From JAVMKJ01 sp031732875 (GTDB lineage: Bacteria > Pseudomonadota > Gammaproteobacteria > Competibacterales > Competibacteraceae): a stretch of 25,408 nucleotides of DNA. The first letter of the stretch is position 1; every line of letters starts with the position of its first letter. The notes below the pieces were generated by a model that made no database searches, was not told where the DNA came from, and saw only the letters and a list, made by a program, of their open reading frames with translations. This document shows, piece after piece, positions 1 to 7,451 of this stretch. The position numbers and the translations under genes are program-made. Location: contig JAVMKL010000164.1 in the NCBI GenBank assembly GCA_031732875.1, positions 1 through 25,408 of the forward strand. Direction: 5' to 3'.

Positions 1-346
1 CCATGATCGGCTGGAGACGGCGCGGATTGAGATCGTCCACCACGTAGGCGCTGACTCCGGCGCGCAAGGCGGCGGCGGTGGTTTCGGGATCGCTGCGCTC
101 GGCGAACATCACGATGGGTCGGGGTTGGTCTTGCCCGATCTCGCGCAACTGTTCAAGGGTATCGCGGTCGGGCAGGTCGATATCGATCAAGATCACGTCC
201 GGCTTAGTTTCCCGCACCTGTTGTAACAGCTTGTGGGTACCGGCGGTCCGGACGATGATCCGGTAACCGGCATCGCTCAACGCCTGCTCCAAAATCGCCG
301 ACCGCCCTGAATGGGCGTCGATCAGCATGACTTCGATTTTCTTCAT
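1..346 (-). CDS. NasT-like response regulator, N-terminal part (cut by window edge)
   Basis: The gene reads off the left edge, so only the first 115 codons are visible. They begin MKKIEVMLIDAHSGRSAIL and form a receiver-like domain. 'DVILIDIDLPD' (about residues 49-59) holds the likely phospho-acceptor aspartate, and 'VSAYVVDDLNPRRLQPI' resembles the end of the receiver domain in NasT/AmiR-type regulators. In that family an RNA-binding ANTAR domain follows and acts in transcription antitermination of nitrate or nitrite genes. The ANTAR part would lie outside the window, so the family call is an inference from the receiver. It is the last visible member of a minus-strand run containing the nor genes, which fits a nitrogen-oxide role. 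The acidic pocket near the N terminus is weak (only 'LIDAH' is seen), so phosphorylation is uncertain. Confidence 0.7.
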   Translation of the reverse strand, partial: MKKIEVMLIDAHSGRSAILEQALSDAGYRIIVRTAGTHKLLQQVRETKPDVILIDIDLPDRDTLEQLREIGQDQPRPIVMFAERSDPETTAAALRAGVSAYVVDDLNPRRLQPIM

Positions 347-456
347 CGACGGCCTTGGTTTGCTCGATTTCCAGGGATGGTATCAAGCACTATCCATGCC
401 AATCGGGATTAAGCTTTGCCGTGGATCATCAGGGATGATGGGGCTACCCATGCTGC

Positions 457-660
457 CTAAATGCCTCGGGCGGATTCCGTATCTCGCTCGACCCACGCTG
501 CCGCGACCGCCGCCACATCCAATTTCTGCAACGCGGAAATGGCGTATTCCCAACGGCCCTCGGCGCACAGACCGAGCACGCCGCCTTCCTCATACGCTTC
601 CAGCGCTGCCTTGATACAGGCGGCACGCACCGCCTCGGCTAATTGTCGCGAATTAGTCAT
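457..660 (-). CDS. Small conserved-looking protein of the nor cluster (67 aa)
   Basis: This 67-residue protein starts MTNSRQLAEAVRAACIKAAL and contains 'AYEEGGVLGLCAEGRWEYAI' (about residues 22-41). It is rich in alanine and mostly helical in character, with no signal peptide, membrane segment or known catalytic motif. It starts 15 nt after the norD stop codon, on the same strand, so it is probably co-transcribed with the nor genes. Codon use looks normal for the neighbourhood. Two other minus-strand frames overlap here (383-568 and 444-626), but only this one gives a coherent amphipathic protein with an in-operon position. Short proteins of this type occur near denitrification genes and are sometimes labelled acetyltransferase; at this length that label is not credible. 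Function unknown. Confidence 0.62.
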   Translation of the reverse strand: MTNSRQLAEAVRAACIKAALEAYEEGGVLGLCAEGRWEYAISALQKLDVAAVAAAWVERDTESARGI

Positions 661-675
661 GGGAAGCTCTTGGGT

Positions 676-2514
676 TCAGTGGGTCAGCCGGGTGTACAGT
701 CGCAACAACTGACGCGGCAAATCCTCGGGATGGTGAATCAGCACGAAACTATCCTTGCCAAACAGGTAGGGCAGGTAACCATCCGCTTCCTGGTCGATGG
801 TCACGCAGAACGGATGCAAGCCCTCGCGGCGGGCTTCCAGCAGCGCCATCCGGGTATCCTCGATGCCGTACCGCCCCTCGTACTGGTCGAGATCGTTGGG
901 CTTGCCGTCGGTCAGCAGCAGCAGGAGCCGGCGGGCGGCGGTCTGGCGGCTTAAGAGCCCGGTGGCATGACGCACGGCGGCGCCCATTCGGGTGTAGTAA
1001 CCGGGCTTGATCGCATCGATCCGCCCCCGCACCGAGGCGGTGTACCGCTCGCCGAAACTCTTGATCCGATGCACCCGCACGTGCTGGCGCTTGCGGGAGG
1101 AGAAGCCGTACAGCCCGAACTGGTCGCCCGTGACCGCCAGCGCCTCGGCGAACAGGAACAAACTGTCGCGGATCACCTCGATGACCCGACCCTGGTTGTT
1201 GACCCAGGCGTCGGTGGACAGCGACAGATCGGCCAACAGCAGGCAGGCCAGATCGCGTTCCTGCCGCGCCAGTTGCCGGTAAAGGCCGCGTTCGTGACCC
1301 TGCCCGCCACCGGCGCAATCAGCGGCGTGGCGGACGCAGGCGTCCAGATCCAGCTCCTCCCCGTCGGGCTGGGCGCGTCGCCAACCGCGACCGGGGCGCA
1401 GGATTTCGAACTGGCGGCGCAGGCGCTGGGCGTCGCGGCGCAATGCCGGGGGCAACTCGCAAGGCCGGGCGCGGCGGGCCAGCATTTCCTGCACGCAGCA
1501 GTAATCCGGTAATAACACACGCTTGCGGTAGTCCCACTCCGGCAGTTTAAGTCCCGGTCCCAACGGCAGGTCGTCCTCGCTGGCGGAAGGCAGATCGAGA
1601 TCGAAGCGCACCCGGGAAACGGTGTTAGCCCCGTCGCGTGTGACGCTCAGCACGTCCATGTCGTCCGCCGCTCTCGCCGCGTTCGATTCTGGGTCGTCGT
1701 CGGTGGGTCGGTTGACTCGCACGAACTCGGCCCAGGACAGCAGGCTCTCGGCGCGGAACGGCAACAGAAAGCTGTTTTTGCGTTCCGGCAGGTCCACCTG
1801 TTCGGCACGGCGGCGCTGGCGGTCGCGCTCGGTCGGCCCCTTGCCGGAACCGGGTCGGGCATCGCCCTCATCCCGCCGACGAGAACGGACGACGGTCGAC
1901 GCGGGGGGAGGATAAAGCCAGAGTGGCATCGGTTGCGGCGGGCGGCGGGCGGCGGGCCAGTCGAGTACGCTGCCGGGTTCGTGCAAGGCTTGCCGCAGCC
2001 GCTCTTCCTGCGCGGCCTCGTCCGGCGGCAACCGTCCCGCCGAAAACCGCAACTCCAGCACGGCGCTTACCAACCGCCGGTAGCGGGGTCGCAGGCCGGG
2101 ATAGCGTTCCAGGGTGATCCGTGTTCCCTGCTGATTTTGTCGCCACCACGGTGCGTCGGGATCGACCTGGTCGCGAGCGGCGGCCAGGGCGATGAGCCAG
2201 AGATAGAGATCGCGATTCAATTCCCGCCGAGGCAGCAGGGCCAGTGCCGGCGGCAGTTGCAGAGTTTCCGCGTCCCGACAGGCCAGCGCGACCTTTTCAC
2301 CCAATCCGGCGACGCGCGCTAGCCAATGCCGGCGCGCGCCGTGTCGGGTGGCCGAAGCGGACGCGATCCGCAGGCCAGGGTCGCCGCCAAAGGCGCGAAA
2401 CAGCAGACCGGCGGTTTTCTCGATCTCGGCCAACGTGACCGCCGCGTCTGGGTAGTGGCTTTGCGCCGCGCGGGTGATGAGGCGATGCCAGAGCGCGCCG
2501 AGGTGTTCTTCCAT
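676..2514 (-). CDS. norD: NorD: nitric oxide reductase activation protein (VWA domain)
   Basis: The 612-residue protein has the length and layout of NorD, an accessory protein needed for active cytochrome c-type nitric oxide reductase. The C-terminal third is a von Willebrand factor A domain. Its MIDAS motif DLSLS is at residues 429-433, a threonine lies in 'YYTRMGAA' (about 506-513), and the aspartate motif 'LLLLTDGKPND' is at 531-541. The N-terminal part is helical and arginine-rich, with a charged low-complexity linker around 205-245. NorD is thought to work with the AAA+ protein NorQ as a chelatase-like pair that inserts the non-haem iron into NorB. It starts 7 nt after the stop of the polyferredoxin gene, so it is part of the same transcript. 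It is separated from norQ by two extra genes, which is not the usual norCBQD order. Confidence 0.93.
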   Translation of the reverse strand: MEEHLGALWHRLITRAAQSHYPDAAVTLAEIEKTAGLLFRAFGGDPGLRIASASATRHGARRHWLARVAGLGEKVALACRDAETLQLPPALALLPRRELNRDLYLWLIALAAARDQVDPDAPWWRQNQQGTRITLERYPGLRPRYRRLVSAVLELRFSAGRLPPDEAAQEERLRQALHEPGSVLDWPAARRPPQPMPLWLYPPPASTVVRSRRRDEGDARPGSGKGPTERDRQRRRAEQVDLPERKNSFLLPFRAESLLSWAEFVRVNRPTDDDPESNAARAADDMDVLSVTRDGANTVSRVRFDLDLPSASEDDLPLGPGLKLPEWDYRKRVLLPDYCCVQEMLARRARPCELPPALRRDAQRLRRQFEILRPGRGWRRAQPDGEELDLDACVRHAADCAGGGQGHERGLYRQLARQERDLACLLLADLSLSTDAWVNNQGRVIEVIRDSLFLFAEALAVTGDQFGLYGFSSRKRQHVRVHRIKSFGERYTASVRGRIDAIKPGYYTRMGAAVRHATGLLSRQTAARRLLLLLTDGKPNDLDQYEGRYGIEDTRMALLEARREGLHPFCVTIDQEADGYLPYLFGKDSFVLIHHPEDLPRQLLRLYTRLTH

Positions 2515-2521
2515 GGTCCGC

Positions 2522-3526
2522 TCAGGAATTCGAGCTTGGCGGACAGCCCGCCGTCATGTCGAGCGGCCTGGGCGCCATCCTGGAGTTTTGAGAGGCGGGT
2601 TCGCCGACCAACAGACCTTGCGAACCATCCGCTTCCAGCGCCTGCTGCCCGGCGATCCAGTTCAAAAGGCTGCCCTCCGGGTTGTTTCGTTGTACGGTTT
2701 GGCAAGCGTCGATGCATTGCCCGCACTGGGTGCAGGCGAACATCAACCGCTTGATGTTGCGCGGCTTGAGCCGCATCGGGCAGACGTGATCGCAAAACGA
2801 CTGGCAACCGGCGCAGTCGCGGGCGCGCTCGCGCTGGTAGCCCACCACCATGGCCTTACGGTTGGCCATCCAGACCAGGCTTTGAAACATGCCGACCGCG
2901 CAGCCGTAGCGGCAGAACAGATGCCGGGCGAAGGTGAATTCAACGAACAGCGCCACCGTGCCGGCGCCCACGAACAGAGCCTGATTGCGGGTTGGGGTCA
3001 GGTTGAACAGGTTGGCGTAGATTTCCGCCGGCGGCAGCAGATAGGTCAGCAGCGCCACCGCCCATAAAAAAGCGAAGGCCAGCGCGAAGGGAACCGCCAG
3101 CAGCCAGTAACGAGCATCGGTCGGAGCCGGAGTACCGTCGGGATGCCAGGGTGGTCCCGGTTTCCTGTCCCAGATACTCTGCTTGCCGCTGGCCTTGCGC
3201 ACCAGTTGGTTGATGGTCTCCACCACCGAAAAGTGCGGGCACAACCAGCCGCAGTACAGCCGGCCCCAGCGCCAGGCGATACCGAGAAACGTCGCCGCAA
3301 GCAGCAGCGCCGGGGCGATGACCCGCAGCAGAATATTGAGCGCCATCCGCGTGTTATCGATCCGGCCGGCCAGATAGTCATCCAGCCCCAGCGTCCACGG
3401 CTGGCCGAACACGATCAGATGCCCCTGCGTCAGATCGAAGCGCAGCAGATCGAAGATCGGAGCGAACAGGAACAGGATGAAGAAACCACTCTGATAGAGG
3501 ATGCGCTTGCGTTGAAAGGGAGTCAT
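2522..3526 (-). CDS. Membrane-bound polyferredoxin (NapH/NosR/CcoG-like 4Fe-4S protein)
   Basis: The 334-residue protein combines about four membrane segments (near 13-32, 61-85, 141-164 and 182-200) with several cysteine clusters. The pairs 'CGWLCP' (C92, C96) and 'CRYGC' (C205, C209) sit by membrane segments, as in NapH and the C-terminal part of NosR. Two ferredoxin-type clusters follow: C238-x2-C241-x3-C245-x3-C249-P and C265-x2-C268-x2-C271-x3-C275. This predicts two [4Fe-4S] centres on the cytoplasmic side and electron transfer across or along the membrane. The start codon overlaps the stop of the upstream small membrane protein (ATGA, 3523-3526), so translation is coupled, and norD follows after 7 nt. 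The C-terminal tail after about residue 290 has no recognisable motif. The donor/acceptor pair cannot be read from sequence; support of NO reductase assembly or electron supply is an inference from position. Confidence 0.85.
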   Translation of the reverse strand: MTPFQRKRILYQSGFFILFLFAPIFDLLRFDLTQGHLIVFGQPWTLGLDDYLAGRIDNTRMALNILLRVIAPALLLAATFLGIAWRWGRLYCGWLCPHFSVVETINQLVRKASGKQSIWDRKPGPPWHPDGTPAPTDARYWLLAVPFALAFAFLWAVALLTYLLPPAEIYANLFNLTPTRNQALFVGAGTVALFVEFTFARHLFCRYGCAVGMFQSLVWMANRKAMVVGYQRERARDCAGCQSFCDHVCPMRLKPRNIKRLMFACTQCGQCIDACQTVQRNNPEGSLLNWIAGQQALEADGSQGLLVGEPASQNSRMAPRPLDMTAGCPPSSNS

Positions 3527-3933
3527 GGCAGCAGATTACCCACCAGGGGATAGCGATACGGCTGTCCGGCCAGCGACCGCGCCAAGCCGAGAATACCGAG
3601 CACGACCAGGGTGGTGTGGGCGGTGGTGAAGTACAGGATCACGATCACCCAGGTCCAGGCCGCGTCGTAACCACCCAGGGCGACGATGACCAGATTGGCG
3701 ACGACCAACAATGCGCCCGCCCACAAACTGGCGGACAGGGTTTGCCGCAGATGGCCGCGCGCCAGCGGCGGAGCATCGTCGCGGCGGCGTAAATAGAGCC
3801 AGAGCAGCGCCGCAAACGCCAGTCCGGGCAGCAGCAGCAGATTGATCAGATACAACGATTCCGCCGCGACGGCGAGACCTTGACCGGGAAAGGACACCTC
3901 GTCGGACGCCGGCGGTTCAGGCAAAACGGGCAT
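3523..3933 (-). CDS. Small integral membrane protein between norQ and the polyferredoxin
   Basis: A 136-residue protein with three probable membrane segments: about 23-48 ('AAESLYLINLLLLPGLAFAA'), 65-87 and 91-117 ('WTWVIVILYFTTAHTTLVVL'). It begins 17 nt inside the end of norQ and its stop overlaps the start of the polyferredoxin gene by 4 nt, so it is translationally coupled on both sides. The first about 20 residues are proline-rich and polar and may lie outside the membrane. A single histidine (in 'FTTAHTTLVV') lies within the last membrane segment. I do not recognise the family; it does not look like NorE, which is a longer cytochrome oxidase subunit III homologue. The tight coupling suggests it is a partner or membrane anchor of the polyferredoxin. 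Confidence 0.78.
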   Translation of the reverse strand: MPVLPEPPASDEVSFPGQGLAVAAESLYLINLLLLPGLAFAALLWLYLRRRDDAPPLARGHLRQTLSASLWAGALLVVANLVIVALGGYDAAWTWVIVILYFTTAHTTLVVLGILGLARSLAGQPYRYPLVGNLLP

Positions 3934-4720
3934 TCACCACCTCCAGCAACGCGGCGGCGGTCTGCTCGTCGTCGGTCAGCGCTTCCACCAGCGCGACCCG
4001 GCAGGCGGTCACCCGATCCATGCCCCCGTGTATCAGTTGCGCGGCGTAGACCAGCAAACGGGTACTGGGAACCTCGTCCAGGTCGTGCTCCCGAAGGGCG
4101 CGGAAAGCGTGGGCGAGTTGGACCAGTTGGCTGGCGATGGCGGCATCGCAACCGGTTTCGCCGATCACGATGGCCCGCTCCCGCTCCGGGTTGGGGAAAT
4201 CGAAGCGCAGCGCAAGGAAACGCTGGCGGGTGGAGGGTTTCAGACTCTTGAGCAGATTCTGATAGCCGGGATTGTAGGAGACCACCAGCATGAACGAGGG
4301 CGGTGCTGGCAACACCTCGCCGGTGCGTTCGATGGGCAGCACCCGCCGGTCGTCGGCCAGCGGATGCAACACCACCGTGGTGTCCTTGCGCGCCTCTACC
4401 ACTTCGTCGAGATAGCAGATGCCGCCCTCCCGCACCGCCCGGGTCAGCGGCCCATCACACCACATCGTCGCCCCACCCTGCAACAGGTGTCGCCCCACCA
4501 GATCGGCGGCGGACAGGTCGTCGTGACAGGCGACGGTGTGCAGCGGCAGGCCCAGGCGGGCGGCCATGTGGGCGACGAAGCGAGTCTTGCCGCAGCCGGT
4601 CGGCCCCTTGATCAGCAGCGGCAGGCGGTTGCGCCAAGCCGACTCGAACACGGCGCACTCGTCGCCGAAGGGCTCGTAGTAAGGAATTGCCAGCGGTTGC
4701 GTTTTAAGATGCGGCTTCAT
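3917..4720 (-). CDS. norQ: NorQ: MoxR-type AAA+ ATPase for NO reductase maturation
   Basis: The 267-residue protein is a MoxR-family AAA+ ATPase of the size expected for NorQ/CbbQ. Walker A is GPTGCGKT (39-46), Walker B is 'ICYLDEV' (101-107), and the sensor-like 'VVSYNPGYQ' and arginine-containing 'STRQRFLAL' follow. NorQ with NorD forms a chelatase-like machine that activates the NorBC complex, probably by metal insertion into NorB. The ATG at 4718-4720 is chosen because it gives the family N-terminus (MKPHLKTQPLAIPYYEPFG). It is separated from norB by 226 bp that contain a REP-like array. Its end overlaps the next gene by 17 nt. Confidence 0.95.
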   Translation of the reverse strand: MKPHLKTQPLAIPYYEPFGDECAVFESAWRNRLPLLIKGPTGCGKTRFVAHMAARLGLPLHTVACHDDLSAADLVGRHLLQGGATMWCDGPLTRAVREGGICYLDEVVEARKDTTVVLHPLADDRRVLPIERTGEVLPAPPSFMLVVSYNPGYQNLLKSLKPSTRQRFLALRFDFPNPERERAIVIGETGCDAAIASQLVQLAHAFRALREHDLDEVPSTRLLVYAAQLIHGGMDRVTACRVALVEALTDDEQTAAALLEVVNARFA

Positions 4721-4740
4721 GACGACTCTTGAGGTTGTCG

Positions 4741-4902
4741 GCGAGCGGCGGACGTGAGTCCGCTGTTTCCGCGCCCGCCGATATCGCCGACCGCGTTCCG
4801 CGTTCCGGGAAACAGGGGGCTGACACCCCCCGCTCGCGGATCAACCGGTTGCGGCTTGCCCTTGGCGAAGGAAACAGGGGGCTGACGCCCCCCGTTCGCG
4901 GA
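4741..4902. repeat. REP-like array: three hairpin units in the norB-norQ gap
   Basis: Three copies of a roughly 30-bp unit lie here: one inverted (4741-4770) and two direct (4808-4840 and 4870-4902). Read in the same sense each begins GGAAACAG, has a hairpin, and ends CCGCTCGC or CCGTTCGC. The hairpin stems are GCGGAC/GTCCGC in the inverted copy and GGGGGC/GCCCCC in the third, so paired bases change together. The second copy has one C-A mismatch at the loop end. This is the structure of a repetitive extragenic palindrome. In the nor transcript it could stabilise norCB mRNA or reduce read-through into norQ. Confidence 0.8.
4841..4869. repeat. 29-bp near-copy of the norB 3' end between two REP units
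   Basis: The 29-bp spacer between REP copies two and three matches 4981-5009, inside the last codons of norB, with one mismatch. In norB this segment encodes FAKDKPQPVE; in the spacer the reading would be FAKGKPQPV. The spacer therefore seems to be a displaced copy of norB coding sequence, captured or left over when the REP units were inserted or duplicated. Confidence 0.8.
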
Positions 4903-4946
4903 ACGACCGCGCCGCCCCTGCAAGGAGAGGAGGGTTGTACAGGCGC

Positions 4947-6362
4947 TTAACCTGTAGTGGCCGGTTGCGCTTCTCCAACTTCAACCGGTTGCGGCTTGTC
5001 CTTGGCGAAAAAGCTGTAGAGATACACCGCCAGCCCGATGAAGAACACCACGCCGGCCAGCCAGCGCAGCCAGTAGAACATCGCCAATTGGTCTTGCACC
5101 GCCATGAACGCCTGCGGATTGGGTATGATCCGCTGCAACCACACTTGCAGGATGCCGGCGGCGGTCAGGAACAGGGTGATGAACACCATCGAGACCGTCA
5201 TCAGCCAGAACGACCACATTTCCAGCACCTGCGCCCGCTCCGGATTCGCTTCGCGCCCGCGCAGGATCGGCATGGCATAGGAGATGATGGTCAGCACCAC
5301 CATGACGTAGGCCCCGTAGAAGGCCATGTGTCCGTGCGCGGCGGTGATCTGGGTACCATGGGTGTAGTAGTTGACCGGGGCCAGGGTGTGGAGAAACCCC
5401 CACACGCCGGCGCCGAGAAAAGCCATGACGCCGGTGCCCAGCGCCCACAGCGTGGCGGCCTTGTTCGGGTGCTGGCGGCGGCGGCGGTTGACCATGTTGA
5501 AACAGAACACGGTCATGGCGAAGAACGGGATCGGCTCCATGGCCGAGAAGATCGAACCCCACCACTGCCAGTAGCCTGGGGTACCGATCCAGTAATAGTG
5601 ATGACCGGTGCCGATGATGCCGGTCACCAGGGTCAGCGTGATGATCACGTACAACCACTTTTCGATCACTTCGCGGTCCACGCCGGTGATCTTGAGCAGC
5701 ACGAAACCGAGGATGGCGCCCAGGATCAATTCCCACACGCCCTCGACCCAAAGATGCACCACCCACCACCAGAAGTATTTGTCCTTGACCAGGTTGGACG
5801 GGTTGTAGAAGGCGAACAGAAACAGCACCGCCAATCCGACCAGGCCGGTCAACAGAATGATGCTGATGGCGGTCTTGCGGCCCTTGAGGATGGTCATGCC
5901 GATGTTGTACAGGAAGGCCAGCGCCACCACCACGATGCCGACCTTGGTCGGCAAGGGTTGCTCGAGAAACTCGCGGCCCATGGTTTCCAGCACTTCATTA
6001 CCGGTCAAGTGCGCCAGCGAGGCGTAGGGCACCGCCAGATAGCCGACGATGGTCAGCGCACCGGCCACCAGGAAAACCCAGAACAACAGGTGCGCCAGCA
6101 TCGGGCTGTGCAACTCGGTTTCGGATTCCTCCGGCACCAGGTAATAGGCCGCGCCCATGAAACCGAACAGCAGCCAGACGATCAGCAGGTTGGTATGCAC
6201 CATGCGGGCGACGTTGAAGGGAATCGCCGGGAACAGGAAGTCGCCGATCACGTATTGCAGGCCGAGAACCAGGCCGAACAGAATCTGCCCCACGAACAGG
6301 GCGATGGCGGCGATGAAATAGGGCTTGGCCACCGCCTGGGATTGGTATTGCAACAATTGCAT
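4947..6362 (-). CDS. norB: NorB: cytochrome c nitric oxide reductase large subunit
   Basis: The 471-residue, 12-helix protein is the catalytic subunit that reduces two NO to N2O. All key residues are present, at a constant offset of about four from the Pseudomonas aeruginosa numbering: haem ligands H56 and H345, haem b3 ligand H343, FeB ligands H203, H254 and H255, and the glutamates E207 and E211 typical of cNOR. There is no N-terminal quinol-oxidase extension, so it is the cytochrome c-dependent type that pairs with NorC. The ATG at 6360-6362 is preferred: it has a GGAG upstream and gives the expected N-terminus MQLLQYQSQ. A longer reading from 6446 would overlap norC by 52 nt and adds 28 unrelated residues. 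The start lies 32 nt after norC. A short inverted repeat (4938-4943 with 4951-4956) spans the stop codon. Confidence 0.97.
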   Translation of the reverse strand: MQLLQYQSQAVAKPYFIAAIALFVGQILFGLVLGLQYVIGDFLFPAIPFNVARMVHTNLLIVWLLFGFMGAAYYLVPEESETELHSPMLAHLLFWVFLVAGALTIVGYLAVPYASLAHLTGNEVLETMGREFLEQPLPTKVGIVVVALAFLYNIGMTILKGRKTAISIILLTGLVGLAVLFLFAFYNPSNLVKDKYFWWWVVHLWVEGVWELILGAILGFVLLKITGVDREVIEKWLYVIITLTLVTGIIGTGHHYYWIGTPGYWQWWGSIFSAMEPIPFFAMTVFCFNMVNRRRRQHPNKAATLWALGTGVMAFLGAGVWGFLHTLAPVNYYTHGTQITAAHGHMAFYGAYVMVVLTIISYAMPILRGREANPERAQVLEMWSFWLMTVSMVFITLFLTAAGILQVWLQRIIPNPQAFMAVQDQLAMFYWLRWLAGVVFFIGLAVYLYSFFAKDKPQPVEVGEAQPATTG

Positions 6363-6394
6363 GATTGCTTTTTCTCCGTGGTGAGCGCCTGAGT

Positions 6395-6820
6395 TCAGCC
6401 TTCGATGTTCGGCGGCCATTTTTCGGTATTGACTTCCGAAGTCCATTTCAGGAAAGCCACGATGTCGTTGAGCTGCTGATCGGTGAAGTTGAACTGCGGC
6501 ATCTGCCGGCGTCCCGGAACCTTGGTGGGTTGCGCCTGGATCCAGACCTTGATGAACTCGGGGCCGCGCCGGATGTAGACGTTACCCAGTTCCGGGGCGA
6601 AGTAGGCGCCCTCGCCCAGCAGGGTGTGGCAACCGATGCAGTTGCGGGTCTCCCAAAGATGCTTGCCACGGACGACTTCCGGAGTCAGATTGTCGCGATG
6701 GTCGCGCTGCGGCAGGTTCCAGGTGGTATGAAAAGTGAGGGCGAGAAACAGCAGCACCGAGAACAGCGTGCCGCCATAGAAGATGTTTCGCGCCATGGAC
6801 TTGGTGAAGAACGCGCTCAT
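6395..6820 (-). CDS. norC: NorC: cytochrome c subunit of nitric oxide reductase
   Basis: The 141-residue protein has one N-terminal membrane anchor (about residues 13-31) and a periplasmic mono-haem cytochrome c domain. The haem-binding CIGCH is at 61-65, and the likely axial methionine is M107 in 'GRRQMPQF'. It receives electrons from periplasmic donors and passes them to NorB. The start at 6820 is supported by an AGAGG about five bases upstream. It is the first gene of the minus-strand nor transcript. The FNR/Dnr-like box at 6915-6928 is centred about 101 bp upstream of its start codon. Confidence 0.97.
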   Translation of the reverse strand: MSAFFTKSMARNIFYGGTLFSVLLFLALTFHTTWNLPQRDHRDNLTPEVVRGKHLWETRNCIGCHTLLGEGAYFAPELGNVYIRRGPEFIKVWIQAQPTKVPGRRQMPQFNFTDQQLNDIVAFLKWTSEVNTEKWPPNIEG

Positions 6821-6914
6821 GAGGACCTCTTCTCGACGATAATGCGAACCGCCCTGGCCGGATTCGATTAGGCGGGAATATTTTTCATGTTCCAGGAATC
6901 ACGTCTTTTATTCC

Positions 6915-6928
6915 TTGATAAAGGTCAA
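6915..6928. promoter_or_regulatory. FNR/Dnr-type box between norC and the hemerythrin operon
   Basis: TTGATAAAGGTCAA matches the TTGAT-N4-ATCAA consensus of FNR, Dnr and Nnr regulators at nine of the ten defined positions. Its centre lies about 101 bp from the norC start codon and 78 bp from the hemerythrin start codon, so it could serve either or both directions. No clear -10 element at the ideal distance is seen on either strand. NO- or oxygen-dependent control of nor genes by this family is well established; use of this particular site is inferred. Confidence 0.75.
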
Positions 6929-6998
6929 GGAATCCCTAACCTTACGCCCTGCACAATCACCGTTCGTTAATGTTTGTGGACCCAACCAAGGACCCACT

Positions 6999-7451
6999 AT
7001 GGCCACCATCGCCGAATTTCTCGCCAACGAGCATCGCTGCTGCGATGAAAGTTTCGCCGCCACCGAAGAAGCGGCCCAAACGGGCGATCTCGCCCGCTGT
7101 CGTGCGAATTTCCAGCAGTTTCAGGCCGCTATGGAACATCATTTCCAAAAGGAAGAGGCCATGTTGTTTCCCGCTTTCGAGCAGGCCAGCGGCAACACCA
7201 TGGGTCCGACGCGAGTGATGCGGCTGGAGCACCAGCAAATGCGGGAAACGCTCGCCGAGATGGATGGCGCGCTCGCCGGCGACAACCTGGAGGATTTTCT
7301 GGGGCAGGCCGAAACGCTGTTGATCCTGATGCAGCAGCACAACATCAAGGAGGAGCAGATTCTGTACCCGATGTGCGATCGGTTTCTGGGCAACACCGTC
7401 GAAGCGGTGATCCAGACCATGCGCGACCTGCCGGCGGGTCAGCCGACATGA
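6999..7451 (+). CDS. Hemerythrin-like (HHE) di-iron protein
   Basis: The 150-residue protein fits a four-helix hemerythrin-like fold. Candidate iron ligands are H12 ('NEHRCCD'), H47/H48 with E52/E53 ('MEHHFQKEEAMLFP'), H78 ('MRLEHQQM'), and H114 with E118/E119 ('QQHNIKEEQILYP'). The ATG at 6999 is chosen because AAGGA sits six bases upstream; a TTG start at 6915 would place the FNR-like box inside the coding region. Proteins of this group bind O2 or NO or take part in repair of nitrosylated iron centres. Here it is the first gene of a three-gene operon divergent from norCB, so an NO-related role is likely. The stop overlaps the next start (ATGA). Confidence 0.92.
   Translation: MATIAEFLANEHRCCDESFAATEEAAQTGDLARCRANFQQFQAAMEHHFQKEEAMLFPAFEQASGNTMGPTRVMRLEHQQMRETLAEMDGALAGDNLEDFLGQAETLLILMQQHNIKEEQILYPMCDRFLGNTVEAVIQTMRDLPAGQPT

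Noticed and set aside
425..439. Inverted repeat ATCATC-AGG-GATGAT upstream of the NasT-like gene
   Set aside because: Short and without promoter hexamers at sensible spacing; chance occurrence is likely.
4741..4902. CRISPR-like array
   Set aside because: Only three units in mixed orientation, each itself a hairpin, and the one short spacer examined is a norB fragment; no cas genes are present.
4717..4950. Short open frames across the norB-norQ gap on both strands
   Set aside because: They run through the REP-like units and the copied norB fragment; repeat structure explains the sequence better than coding.
4935..6392. Long open frame on the plus strand opposite norB (485 codons)
   Set aside because: It is antisense to a norB gene with all catalytic residues; its translation is rich in H, Q, D and G with no domain, as expected of the reverse frame of a GC-rich membrane protein gene.
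6363..6446. N-terminal extension of norB by 28 codons
   Set aside because: It would overlap norC by 52 nt and adds residues unlike NorB; the internal ATG has a ribosome binding site and gives the standard N-terminus.
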